Shown: positions 1-6,599 of the stretch, one piece after another
How positions within the stretch are numbered: the first letter of the stretch is position 1
How the letters are laid out: each line of letters starts with the position of its first letter
From: Chloroflexota bacterium
Lineage (GTDB): Bacteria > Chloroflexota > Ktedonobacteria > Ktedonobacterales > Ktedonobacteraceae
Reading direction: 5' to 3'
NCBI GenBank assembly: GCA_005881495.1
Contig: VBHI01000310.1
Coordinates: forward strand, 1 to 21,148
Length of the DNA stretch: 21,148 nt
Program-made: the position numbers and the translations under genes
The notes under the pieces: generated by a model
Told to the model about the DNA's origin: nothing
The model's input: the letters and a program-made list of their open reading frames with translations, nothing else
Databases searched by the model: none

Positions 1-50
1 GTCAGCAAACGCCGCAAGTTCGCTCGTGCGGCGGAGTATACTGCTTCCAT
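1..50 (-). CDS. 5' end of an unidentified gene, running off the left edge
   Basis: Reading leftwards from an ATG at 50, sixteen complete codons are open and encode MEAVYSAARANLRRLL plus a further Thr. A good ribosome binding site (AAGGAG on the minus strand, about 60-65) lies nine bases upstream of the ATG, which is the main reason to believe this start. A small perfect inverted repeat, GAGAG-GA-CTCTC (51-62), overlaps the ribosome binding site. Too little of the protein is present to name a family. The gene is on the same strand as the MerR regulator at 400-1224 but is separated from it by about 350 non-coding bases. Confidence 0.5.
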   Translation of the reverse strand, partial: MEAVYSAARANLRRLL

Positions 51-399
51 GAGAGGACTCTCCTTGGTAGGCGAACAATATCTTACCAGGAGTGTACCTT
101 TCTCTTCCTTGCTCTGTCTACGTTGTCGGGAAACTCTTGGGGTCACGATGTCAGTAACTCATACACGCATGTGCTCAGCATGACAGCATTGCCCTCCTGT
201 CGCGCCATCACTCCTCCCGCATTTGATGGGCTTTTCTTAGGTTGATGCCTATTTCCGCCGATTATGAACTTTTACAAAATAATCTGGTATATTTTGAGCG
301 CCTTTATACCTTGTTATTTAATCAAAGTTCATTATCGGCCCCGGTGCCTCTATCAATATCCGGATGATTTTGTGAAAAACCATTATCGGCCGCACATCT
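51..399. other. Non-coding gap with dispersed-repeat boxes
   Basis: No convincing gene lies here. The left part is the leader of the minus-strand gene that starts at 50. The right part, from about 260, is AT-rich and holds the repeat boxes described in the separate entry at 274-391. The MerR gene ends at 400, and no hairpin with a T-tract was recognised downstream of its stop. Confidence 0.6.
274..391. repeat. Degenerate copy of an ACAAAATAATCTGG / TTATCGGCC repeat
   Basis: ACAAAATAATCTGG occurs at 274-287. A diverged inverted copy lies on the minus strand at 360-378 (TTTTCACAAAATCATCCGG). TTATCGGCC occurs at 332-340 and again at 383-391. The same two box types occur together at 18646-18730, where they are better preserved. 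Their co-occurrence at two distant sites suggests ends or remnants of one mobile or MITE-like element. No transposase or recombinase gene is attached to either copy, so the element type is not known. Confidence 0.5.
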
Positions 400-1224
400 C
401 TAACGCTTCTCAACTGGGAACTGGATCTCCGTAACGAACTTCGATTGGTCGTCACCGCGCTCATATTCAATGTTGAGCTCACGAGTGGGACCGCTGATGT
501 GATAACCGTTGGTTTCAATCCATTTGGAGATGGCGTTATACGCCTGGCCCATTGTGCTGAAACTGCCGTGATGGATAACCGAAGCCATCGTCTCTACTGC
601 AGGTAACTCGCCCACTTTCACTTGCTCACCATCGTTGAGTGAACCTTCAAAGGACATGCAGGCTCCAACGCTGATATCGCGTTCGCAGTACTCGGTGTCA
701 TAGTAGAGTGTAATGCCAGGCCCAACAGGGGTCGCTCCATGTTGACTGATATATCCCATTACCTGGTCGAAGAGGCGATCAAGGGTCGGTCCTATCTGCT
801 CCATGCTTGGAGCGACACCGCGTAGCTGGGCTACCTGGAGCGGTGCTACCTTCTTAAGAACGACATCATATGCTGGCATAGTAACCTCCTGTTCAAATGC
901 TTGCAGCCACGCTTCTATGCGTGCCAGCCGAGCCTGTCCCTCCACGAGTTGCTGGCGCAATTCGACCTGTTTGAGCCGGAGCATCCCCCGTATCTGGTCC
1001 GGGGTCAGCTCCTTGTCCAGGAGGAGAGCGATCTGCTCCAGAGACAGGCCCATATCTTTCATGGCCAGCATGCGGTTCAGGCGGGTGAGCTGGCTGGCCG
1101 AATAGTAGCGATAGCCTGTAAACTCATCTACCCGCGCGGGTTTGAGCAGTCCCAGTTCATCGTAGTAGCGTAACGCCTTGACCGATACCAGGCTTAACCT
1201 GGAAAAGTCACCAATCTTAAACAC
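400..1224 (-). CDS. MerR-family regulator with GyrI-like effector domain
   Basis: The 274-residue protein begins with a MerR winged helix-turn-helix (about residues 1-70; VKALRYYDELGLLKPARVD and TGYRYYSASQL are typical). A helical dimerisation linker follows (about 75-115), then a GyrI/BmrR-type effector-binding domain (about 120-274) that normally binds small hydrophobic molecules. This architecture is that of BltR/BmrR-type multidrug-responsive activators. The start is a GTG at 1224 with GGGAG eight bases upstream; an ATG at 1232 is out of frame. A MerR-type promoter with a 19-bp spacer lies upstream at 1302-1332, so autoregulation is likely. No efflux pump is adjacent in this window, so the regulated target cannot be named. 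Confidence 0.92.
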   Translation of the reverse strand: MFKIGDFSRLSLVSVKALRYYDELGLLKPARVDEFTGYRYYSASQLTRLNRMLAMKDMGLSLEQIALLLDKELTPDQIRGMLRLKQVELRQQLVEGQARLARIEAWLQAFEQEVTMPAYDVVLKKVAPLQVAQLRGVAPSMEQIGPTLDRLFDQVMGYISQHGATPVGPGITLYYDTEYCERDISVGACMSFEGSLNDGEQVKVGELPAVETMASVIHHGSFSTMGQAYNAISKWIETNGYHISGPTRELNIEYERGDDQSKFVTEIQFPVEKR

Positions 1225-1301
1225 AACTGCATCTCCCAGGTGGGTTGATTACTTTTCTCTACGCCATCCATGTTTCGTCAGAAGGCCCTCTGTCTAAGAA
1301 T

Positions 1302-1332
1302 ATGGTACATTATCCTGTAAGGGGAGAGTCAA
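1302..1332 (-). promoter_or_regulatory. MerR-type promoter (-35, 19-bp spacer, -10)
   Basis: On the minus strand, TTGACT (1332-1327) is followed by 19 bases and then TACCAT (1307-1302). The bases just after the -35 (CTCCCCTTACAGG) resemble the spacer start of known MerR-family promoters such as the CueR-controlled copA promoter. A 19-bp spacer is the hallmark of promoters that MerR proteins activate by DNA distortion. It lies about 78 bases upstream of the GTG start of the MerR gene, which points to autoregulation. The dyad in the spacer is imperfect. Confidence 0.55.
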
Positions 1333-1430
1333 GGGGTGAAAGTGGGCATATCAATGGGGGTACAGCAACTCGCTGGCAAATAGGCCTCAAGTTAAGAAAA
1401 AAGGACGGGAAAAACGAGGAAGGACGAGGT

Positions 1431-1590
1431 TGTTCCGTAAGGGCGGGAGCGGTGTGGATGTGGAGTGGGGACGCAGCCGCATCCGAGGAATGATGAAGGC
1501 AGCGTCGCCCTCGTCCTGTGGTCGTGAACGCACACCCCTCCTCCCAGGGCGACGCAGGCGTCCCCACCACCCCCTGCCCAACCCCCGCTT
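1431..1590. repeat. Partial, degenerate copy of the GTAGGGGCGG repeat
   Basis: The segment opens with CCGTAAGGGCGGGAGCGGTG and contains GTGGAGTGGGGACGC and GGGCGACGCAGGCGTCCCC. These words also occur in the better copy at 1639-1810. It ends in a pyrimidine-rich stretch. Long open frames across it on both strands are by-products of the GC-rich repeat and show no protein family. Confidence 0.5.
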
Positions 1591-1638
1591 TCAGAGATAG
1601 GTATTCTATGATACCGCATCGGAAGCGGCTCCGTATCC

Positions 1639-1860
1639 GTAGGGGCGGGAGAGGTGTGGAGTGGAGTGGGGACGCTTGCGTCGCCCCCGTCCTGTTCACC
1701 CAGAGGCCACCATGGGCGACGCTTGCGTCGCCCCCGTCCTTGTTCACCCAAAAGCCACCATGGGCGACGCAAGCGTCCTCTCCCCTCTTCCCTGCCGCCC
1801 CCGCCCCTACGAGACAAACCTGCTTCCCTGCTCGTTTCACCAAATACCTACCCTTGAGAG
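1639..1860 (+). repeat. GC-rich dispersed repeat with inverted ends and internal tandem units
   Basis: The core is bounded by GTAGGGGCGG (1639-1648) and its exact inverse CCGCCCCTAC (1801-1810). Inside is about two and a third copies of a unit of about 47 bases (about 1670-1764), made of a CGACGCTTGCGTCGCCC word, a GTCCTGTTCACCC stretch and GCCACCATGGG. At 1714-1733 lies a perfect palindrome, GGGCGACGC-TT-GCGTCGCCC. The right flank (about 1811-1860, with CTTCCCTGCTCGTTTCAC and CTACCCTTGAGAG) matches, in reverse, the left flank of the copy at 6600-6791. The two are therefore inverted copies of one element. Confidence 0.75.
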
Positions 1861-2348
1861 CCCAATCCCTGCCACTACGGGAAATCGGCGTTTCTTCCCC
1901 CTGAACTTGACGCCTATTGGGCGAAGCCTTGTGCTCGCCCTGGTTAGGTGAATGCGCCGCGTTGCACTCGTTCTTTCATTCGCCAACAATGAGCCATGCG
2001 CCGCTCGTGCACCACTGCGCATGAAAATGATTTTCCCCTACCCCTAATTTCAGGGGAAGCGCCATGACACTACGTGTCAGAGAAGAGCATGAAATCGGGT
2101 ATTTCGTGCATTACCATACTCTTTCCGGCGATTTTCGGAGGAAAGTCCTGGAAGCGGACCATGACGCCAGAGAAAGCGCTGGCTGTACGAGCAGCAGGGA
2201 AGCCCCCTACAGAGCCGCCATCAGCTTGAAGGAAGTGGCACTGTAAAACCAGGGCATAGCATCCTACAGGAAAGCCTCTAATCACCAAAACCACATTTGC
2301 ACCCACCAGTTATAATAAGTACAGACCCACCCGAAAGGAGGCCCTTCC
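1861..2348. other. Gap without a convincing gene; hairpins and a weak promoter
   Basis: TTCCCCT (2033-2039) and AGGGGAA (2052-2058) form an inverted repeat. TGACAC-TAC-GTGTCA (2065-2079) is a perfect palindrome overlapping a possible ATG at 2064. A 60-codon open frame starts there but resembles no known family. Around 2190-2245, GGAAGCCCCCTACAG is followed by an imperfect hairpin (2208-2245). A TATAAT lies at 2311-2316 ahead of the small ORF at 2349. Confidence 0.4.
2311..2341 (+). promoter_or_regulatory. -10 box and strong ribosome binding site before a 42-codon ORF
   Basis: TATAAT (2311-2316) has no good -35 at the normal distance. It is followed by AAAGGAGG ending at 2341, seven bases before the ATG at 2349. 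The ribosome binding site is close to ideal, better than that of several real genes here. It probably once served a longer gene that is now broken. Confidence 0.35.
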
Positions 2349-2477
2349 ATGACCCAATCTACTCTGCACTCCGGGCTTACCTCTACCCTTTACCCTCACC
2401 CTCGCAACCTTTCTCCAAAAAATTATCGCGCAACTTACGCGCTATTTCCCCAAATTAGCGAGCGTCACCCCCCTTAA
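2349..2477 (+). CDS. Possible 42-residue protein or the start of a broken gene
   Basis: ATG at 2349 opens 42 codons (MTQSTLHSGLTSTLY...SERHPP) ending in TAA at 2475-2477. The evidence for translation is the close-to-ideal AAAGGAGG at the right distance and a TATAAT upstream. The sequence has no transmembrane segment, no recognisable domain and an unremarkable composition. About 100 bases further on begins the relic of a methyltransferase C-terminus. This may therefore be the N-terminal stub of a gene whose middle has been lost, but the N-terminus does not let me name it. Confidence 0.25.
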   Translation: MTQSTLHSGLTSTLYPHPRNLSPKNYRATYALFPQISERHPP

Positions 2478-2567
2478 AGCAAGTGAAACAATAACAGCAA
2501 ACCACGAACCTCACATTTCACCCTATTTCGAGGCCATCGAGGGCGACGACAAGAAAATCTGCAGTGA

Positions 2568-2813
2568 ATACAAGAAGAAGATCAAATACCAGCGCGGCGC
2601 GACGACGTGGATTATATTATGGAGACGTTCCAGATTGTAAAACGCAAGGACGAGAAGGAGTTTGGGGAATACCGGACGAAGCGGGTGATTCTGGAGGCGT
2701 ATGATGAGATGAGGAGGGCGATGGAGATGGGGGAGGCGTACCGGACGAGGTTGGCGCCACCCCCGGCGGATAGGAGTGTGGCGCATGAGGAGAGGAAACG
2801 GGCAGAGGTGTAA
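2568..2813 (+). pseudogene. C-terminal relic of an Eco57I/PglX-like DNA methyltransferase
   Basis: From about 2592 the open frame reads [19 protein letters not shown], then [19 protein letters not shown], then [16 protein letters not shown], and stops at 2813. I recognise this order as the C-terminal tail of large N6-adenine DNA methyltransferases of the Eco57I/COG1002 type, found in type IIG restriction-modification systems and as BREX PglX. Full proteins are around 1000 residues or more; only about 70 remain. The frame is closed upstream by a TGA at 2565-2567, and none of the catalytic NPPY or SAM-binding motifs precedes it. No intact restriction or BREX gene lies nearby. The identification rests on remembered family features. 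Confidence 0.5.
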
Positions 2814-2896
2814 GACAAACAAAGCGAGAAGATGAAAAGTAAATGTTGACACATCCAGTGGCAGGATGATCGCGGCGAAAGACACTCAGATGTCGC

Positions 2897-2926
2897 TTGA
2901 CGGATTTTATCGATTTATATTATAGT
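2897..2926 (+). promoter_or_regulatory. Candidate promoter for the thioesterase gene
   Basis: TTGACG (2897-2902) is followed after 18 bases by TATAGT (2921-2926), about 85 bases before the ATG at 3013. The -35 is close to consensus and the -10 is moderate. Other AT-rich hexamers in the same stretch could serve as the -10. Confidence 0.35.
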
Positions 2927-3012
2927 CATCATATGTATGATAAACGTTATGTAAAAAGGCCCAGAAGGAAGAAAGAATTGTCCCCATCATCAAGCGGGTG
3001 TAAGGAGGAGAC

Positions 3013-3444
3013 ATGAGCACGCAAGAGCACACGACGAATGCTGTTCCGCCCGAGCGAGGGTTGAGTCAAACCCTACAAATGACCATCGTCGAGCAGAGTC
3101 CTGACCGCGTGGTGATGACGATGCCCGTCACTGCCTATCATCTTCAGCCCTGGGGTTACCTTCACGGGGGAGCGAGTATCGCTCTCGCAGAGACGGCCGC
3201 GACGCTCGGGGCGTTTTTGAACTGTCCCCCTGATATGGTAGCATTCGGACAGGAGATAAACGCTAACCATCTTCGTCCGGTTCGTGAAGGGATGTTGACT
3301 GCAACGGCAACCCCACTTCATGTTGGGCGCACATCTCAGGTTTGGGACATACAAATCCGCGATGAGCAGAACAAGCTGATCTGTGCTTCTCGTTGCACGC
3401 TTGCAGTCATATCAAGCAATCCTCGTGATGAAACAAATGCATAA
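3013..3444 (+). CDS. Hotdog-fold acyl-CoA thioesterase (PaaI/YdiI type)
   Basis: The 143-residue protein has the length of a single-hotdog thioesterase, which hydrolyses acyl- or aroyl-CoA thioesters in the cytoplasm. The signature YLHGGASIALAETAATLGAF is present. His51 and Glu60 are nine residues apart, as are the catalytic-site His and Glu of Escherichia coli YdiI. The central strand region (GQEINANHLRPVREG) and the end (DEQNKLICASRCTLAVI) also fit the PaaI/YdiI group. The start is supported by AAGGAGGAG just upstream. The gene converges on the SRPBCC gene, with 49 bases between the stops. The substrate cannot be read from the sequence; a menaquinone-pathway (DHNA-CoA) or general role is possible. 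Confidence 0.88.
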   Translation: MSTQEHTTNAVPPERGLSQTLQMTIVEQSPDRVVMTMPVTAYHLQPWGYLHGGASIALAETAATLGAFLNCPPDMVAFGQEINANHLRPVREGMLTATATPLHVGRTSQVWDIQIRDEQNKLICASRCTLAVISSNPRDETNA

Positions 3445-3493
3445 GCGCTTGAACCGATTATCCTGACAAATGACATATATCTTTGACAGCCCC

Positions 3494-4231
3494 TTACGGT
3501 TGTGCTGGAGTCGCAACTACCTGGCCGTTTTTCGGCGACTTCTCGTGGCTGGCTTTCCCAGCTGCGGGGGAACTGGCCTGCTCTGCGCGCTGCTTGATAC
3601 CCAGCAACATCTTGCGTGTCATCAAGAATTCGATTGGTTCAAAGAAGAAACCGGCTATCCTGGCTGCCGCAGTCTGGGACGGTTGGGCCTGACCGCGCAA
3701 GCGCGAGATGAGGCGCGTGTGCTCGCTATCGGCTTCAGCGAGTACAAAAGCCCAGGTGAATGCTGGGAACATCTGCTTGAAGCCTTCAAAGACGCCCTCG
3801 TCGTTTGCTTCGACGCTGCCGATTACCAGCTCCCGTTTAGGCTCGACTACGAGTACTTTGAAGCCCTTGCCACCCGGCTCGGCTGGAATGATGTCACCCG
3901 CGTGGATGTGCTGCCACTCAGGGTTGATGGCATCTGCGGTCTTCATCTTGAGGCCCATCAGGTTCTCAAGCCGGTCATAGCTATAGTATCCCCCTCTTCC
4001 TTGCCCAATTTGCACCAGCCAGGACCAGACCTCGGCGGGCCTGGCCCGTATGGTGATAGCGCGAGTCAGGTTGACATCTGGATGGTGTACCAGTTCATCT
4101 CCTGGAAGTGTGCGCTTGACCTCCTCGTCTGTGGCTCCCCACCTGTGCTGCCAGGGGCGGAAGAGCAGGATATAGGCTCCCAGCGCGGCTGCACTGACCG
4201 TTATCAATCTTCTGGCGAACTTTATGGCCAT
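3494..4231 (-). CDS. SRPBCC-family protein with an N-terminal membrane anchor
   Basis: The 245-residue protein starts at an ATG (4231) preceded by AAGGAGGAACAACACC. The frame is open for 34 more codons upstream, but those look non-coding. After a basic stretch, residues about 9-24 ([15 protein letters not shown]) form a membrane segment or uncleaved signal anchor. The rest is an SRPBCC (START/polyketide-cyclase-like) fold: [31 protein letters not shown], a central strand pair ([16 protein letters not shown]) and a C-terminal helix ([15 protein letters not shown]). The tail after about residue 220 is Ala/Lys-rich and probably disordered. Such proteins bind hydrophobic ligands in a cavity; no ligand or partner can be named. 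Confidence 0.8.
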   Translation of the reverse strand: MAIKFARRLITVSAAALGAYILLFRPWQHRWGATDEEVKRTLPGDELVHHPDVNLTRAITIRARPAEVWSWLVQIGQGRGGYYSYDRLENLMGLKMKTADAINPEWQHIHAGDIIPAEPGGKGFKVLVVEPKRELVIGSVEANDEGVFEGFKQMFPAFTWAFVLAEADSEHTRLISRLRGQAQPSQTAAARIAGFFFEPIEFLMTRKMLLGIKQRAEQASSPAAGKASHEKSPKNGQVVATPAQP

Positions 4232-4512
4232 GGTGTTGTTCCTCCTTTGTGTCGTGTCGTACTCCAACAGAAATACCCGTCTCCTATCAGAGCAAATAAT
4301 GTACCAGTATGAATAATACCATGCTGCCTTCACATTGCTATCTCAGATTGCAAGAATAATCGCACAAGGAGGTCACATTGTCATTTGTCCGATAGAGGGG
4401 CCTTTATCAACCGCTCAAGTCTTCTGCGCATCCAAATGTGATCACCCTTCTTCCACTAACTCTACCCAAGTAATTTCATACGTCTGATCTTAGTCGTACC
4501 TCGCTCTGGCCC
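4232..4512. other. Divergent intergenic region between the SRPBCC and TetR genes
   Basis: The stretch holds the minus-strand leader of the SRPBCC gene (AGGAGG at about 4241-4246) and the upstream DNA of the TetR promoter. An isolated CAAGGAGGTCAC at about 4366-4376 looks like a ribosome binding site but has no start codon at a suitable distance. No gene or repeat was found. Confidence 0.5.
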
Positions 4513-4541
4513 TTGACAATCACTGTCCCCCGCGCTATAAT
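4513..4541 (+). promoter_or_regulatory. Consensus sigma-70 promoter of the tetR operon
   Basis: TTGACA (4513-4518) and TATAAT (4536-4541) are both perfect consensus hexamers, separated by the optimal 17 bases. Transcription should start near 4548, inside the inverted repeat at 4543-4561. The first start codon lies only 20-35 bases downstream. Confidence 0.85.
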
Positions 4542-4542
4542 C

Positions 4543-4561
4543 GTAACGTAAAGTACGTTAC
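4543..4561 (+). promoter_or_regulatory. Probable TetR operator over the transcription start
   Basis: GTAACGTA-AAG-TACGTTAC is a perfect inverted repeat with 8-base arms and a 3-base centre. It starts two bases after the -10 box and covers the expected start site. That is where a TetR-family repressor would block initiation. TetR genes usually repress their own operon, so the likely binder is the protein encoded at 4582-5208. Confidence 0.8.
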
Positions 4562-4581
4562 TAAAAATGAGGCCAGTAGCA

Positions 4582-5208
4582 ATGGAACAGAGACAGAGCA
4601 GACGCGTCCAGCAGACCCGCGAGCGGCTCCGCGTCGCCGCCCACCAGCTATTTCTTCAGCAGGGGTACCTGGCGACGAGCATCGATGCCATTCTGGCGGA
4701 GGCTGGCATTTCCTCGAAGGAGACCCTCTACCGCCACTATGCCAACAAAGAGGCACTCTTTGTCGATGTCCTGGCCCACCTGACGATGGAGCAGCCGGGC
4801 TTTTCCGAGAAGCTTGCAGCCCTACCCACGCCCCATGATCTGCCATCGCTGCGCCAGGCCCTTACGACGCTTGCCCGCGAGATCCTGTCGATGATGAGCC
4901 AGCCTGGGTATCTGGCCCTGGTGCGTATCATCATCGCCGAGGCACCGCGCTTCCCGCAGCTTGGCCCCTTGTTTTTCTCGACCGTCACGCAGCGCGGCCT
5001 CACCATCATCGTCGCACTGCTACGAGAGGCCCGCGAGCAACAGATTATTGCCGACGTTGACTTCGACGCCGTGACGCACACGTTGCTTGGCGGACTGTTG
5101 ACCTATGCCATAATGAACCTCATGTTTGCGGGGGAGGAGGCGCAACCTCCCCCGCTCGACCGCGCTGACGCGATAGTCGAGGTTATCATGCGCGCACTGA
5201 CACCGTAA
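4582..5208 (+). CDS. TetR/AcrR-family repressor
   Basis: The N-terminus is a TetR helix-turn-helix (about residues 10-55): LRVAAHQLFLQQGYLATSID, then ILAEAGISSKETLYRHYANKEAL. The C-terminal helical ligand-binding domain (about 60-208) resembles the AefR-like C-terminal group. An in-frame ATG at 4567 would add five residues. I prefer the ATG at 4582 because GAGG lies nine bases before it, whereas 4567 has no ribosome binding site. The gene is first in an apparent operon with the oxidoreductase (35 bases later) and the methyltransferase (30 bases after that). With the operator at 4543-4561, it probably controls those two genes and itself. The inducer is unknown. Confidence 0.9.
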   Translation: MEQRQSRRVQQTRERLRVAAHQLFLQQGYLATSIDAILAEAGISSKETLYRHYANKEALFVDVLAHLTMEQPGFSEKLAALPTPHDLPSLRQALTTLAREILSMMSQPGYLALVRIIIAEAPRFPQLGPLFFSTVTQRGLTIIVALLREAREQQIIADVDFDAVTHTLLGGLLTYAIMNLMFAGEEAQPPPLDRADAIVEVIMRALTP

Positions 5209-5243
5209 GAGTTGTCCCTTTGTTTTTTCTCCAGGAGGACAAG

Positions 5244-5642
5244 ATGTCTCACAACCGTATACGCACCTTTAATAAGCACATCACCAATCCGCTCTTGCAC
5301 ACATTTGCGAGTTGTTCCCGCGGCCCGTTTGCCATCATTCGTCACGTTGGTCGTCGGAGCGGAAAGCCGTATGAGACCACGATCATGATTTGGCCGATGG
5401 GAGATGATTTTGTGATCGCGTTAACCTATGGGGAGTCGGTGGATTGGTATCGCAATATTCTGGCTGCTGGACACTGTACGCTGCTCTGGCATGGGAGCGT
5501 CTATGCTGTCGGGAAACCGGAACCGATCGATGTCGAAACAGCCCTGCCAGCGTTTCCTCTGGCTTTCAGACCGATCTTGCGGAGGCGTGGCGTGCCGTTC
5601 GTGCGGGTGAAGTCAGCCGCTCCTGAATCAGTCAGGACTTGA
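5244..5642 (+). CDS. F420-type (deazaflavin-dependent) nitroreductase/quinone reductase-like protein
   Basis: This 132-residue protein matches the small split-barrel family of Mycobacterium Ddn (DUF385). It shows HVGRRSGKPYETTIMIW, then GDDFVIALTYGESVDWYRNI and LAAGHCTLLWHGSVYAVGKP. Members use reduced coenzyme F420 to reduce quinones, nitro compounds or other substrates, although some bind haem or other flavins. The ATG at 5244 follows CAGGAGGACAAG, a strong ribosome binding site. A TTG at 5220 is in frame but lies upstream of that site. It is the second gene of the TetR operon. Such oxidoreductases are often TetR-controlled and linked to detoxification. The cofactor is inferred from the family. 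Confidence 0.85.
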   Translation: MSHNRIRTFNKHITNPLLHTFASCSRGPFAIIRHVGRRSGKPYETTIMIWPMGDDFVIALTYGESVDWYRNILAAGHCTLLWHGSVYAVGKPEPIDVETALPAFPLAFRPILRRRGVPFVRVKSAAPESVRT

Positions 5643-5672
5643 TGTTGTTCAAACCAGATAAGGAGGCTGTTC

Positions 5673-6167
5673 ATGGTTGCTCTGAAAACGCTCATTTTCA
5701 CGATCCTGGCTCCGGGGACGGTGGTGGGCATCGTTCCCTGGCTCCTGCTACAATGGTCCGGAGAGGCAGTGATGCCTTCCCTATCGATCTGGATGGTTGG
5801 TTTGCTCCCTCTACTCGTAGGAGTAGTACTCTACTTCTGGTGTGCCGGGGCGTTCACCTTCATCGGCAAGGGGACGCCAGCGCCCTTCGATGCGCCGGTA
5901 TTCCTGACCAGAGAGGGGCCCTATCAGTGGGTGCGTAATCCAATGTATATTGCGGGCTTTTTGATGATTAGCGGTGAGGCCATTCTCTTTCACTCGCTTC
6001 TGCTGGTCGGCTATATGCTGCTGATAGGGGTGGTGGTGCATCTGTTTGTGGTTCTCTACGAGGAACCATCACTGCGTCGCCGGTTTGGGGAGAGCTATGA
6101 GACGTATCTGCGCACGGTTCCGCGCTGGCTGCCTCGTTTCTCACCGCAGACGGTACCTGACAGATGA
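5673..6167 (+). CDS. Membrane ICMT/PEMT-like methyltransferase
   Basis: The 164-residue protein has about four hydrophobic segments (roughly residues 5-28, 38-60, 95-110 and 115-132). Its C-terminal signature is that of isoprenylcysteine carboxyl methyltransferase-like proteins: GPYQWVRNPMYIAGFLM, then YEEPSLRRRFGESYETYLRT and VPRWLPR. These integral-membrane enzymes use S-adenosylmethionine. In bacteria their substrates (lipids, isoprenoids or small amines) are mostly unknown. The ATG at 5673 has AAGGAGG at about 5660-5666. It is the last gene of the TetR operon and is followed 23 bases later by a strong hairpin. Its pairing with the F420-type oxidoreductase suggests joint modification of a hydrophobic compound, which is inference. 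Confidence 0.82.
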   Translation: MVALKTLIFTILAPGTVVGIVPWLLLQWSGEAVMPSLSIWMVGLLPLLVGVVLYFWCAGAFTFIGKGTPAPFDAPVFLTREGPYQWVRNPMYIAGFLMISGEAILFHSLLLVGYMLLIGVVVHLFVVLYEEPSLRRRFGESYETYLRTVPRWLPRFSPQTVPDR

Positions 6168-6190
6168 TGAACAAGAGAGTGGAAATACGG

Positions 6191-6223
6191 AAGCAACCCT
6201 TAACAAAACGTTAAAGGTTGCTT
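6191..6223 (+). terminator. Hairpin terminator of the tetR operon
   Basis: AAGCAACCCTTAAC (6191-6204), loop AAAAC, GTTAAAGGTTGCTT (6210-6223): a 14-base stem with a single mismatch. It begins 23 bases after the stop of the methyltransferase gene. The following bases (CTATCTTAG) are only partly T-rich, so termination may be incomplete, but position and strength support the call. Confidence 0.65.
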
Positions 6224-6551
6224 CTATCTTAGTCCAACCTCCATTGCCGAGATGCTCACACCGCAGCGCAACCATCACGGCGCGGAACTCTTGACTGAAG
6301 GTCACGGGGCACCTCAGAGAATGGGGCTGGGGTGGCACCTGGATGGGAGTGACGAGATGCGCTCGTGCTACCATCTCGGCGGGGGTGCAGGATATAGGAG
6401 TGAAGTACGCATCTACCCCCCTCTCGGCTACGCTATCGGCGTGCTGGGAAACGAGACCAGCTACGATACGGGCGCGGTCACCCGCATGCTTGTTTCAGCA
6501 CCAGCCAAAGAAGGCGGTGCGACAGACCTCGCTCGGAAGCACCTCGGCTGA
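6204..6551 (+). pseudogene. C-terminal relic of a serine beta-lactamase-like hydrolase
   Basis: The open frame encodes SIAEMLTPQRNHHG, then RMGLGWHLDG, then YHLGGGAGYRSEVRIYPPLG and YAIGVLGNETSYDTGAVTR. This is the end of the class C beta-lactamase/serine-hydrolase fold: HLGGGAGY corresponds to the HxG (KTG-like) box region and is followed by the last strands. Intact members have 330-500 residues with an SxxK nucleophile and a YxN motif; both are absent and the frame is closed upstream at 6201-6203. The first in-frame ATG (6252) falls inside the conserved sequence, so this is a truncated remnant and not a small gene. Its upstream edge coincides with the hairpin at 6191-6223, where the deletion may have occurred. 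Confidence 0.65.
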
Positions 6552-6599
6552 GGAGAAAGGATATGATCAAATCTACATTTGTTCCCCATGGAGTGACCC

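Noticed and set aside
1310..1843. Long Gly/Ala/His-rich frames on both strands
   Set aside because: They are produced by the GC-rich repeat; the repeated protein words (such as VAHGGLWVN) follow the DNA repeat and not a protein fold.
2190..2246. GGAAGCCCCCTACAG with an imperfect hairpin, resembling the right end or guide RNA of an IS200/IS605 TnpB element
   Set aside because: No TnpB coding sequence or matching left end is nearby, and the hairpin is imperfect. The resemblance is too short to call.
2064..2246. 60-codon ORF with GGGGA upstream of its ATG
   Set aside because: No similarity, and it overlaps hairpins in a decayed region.
3470..4312. 280-codon open frame on the plus strand
   Set aside because: It lies opposite the SRPBCC gene, which has a ribosome binding site and a recognisable fold. 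The plus-strand translation has no family features.
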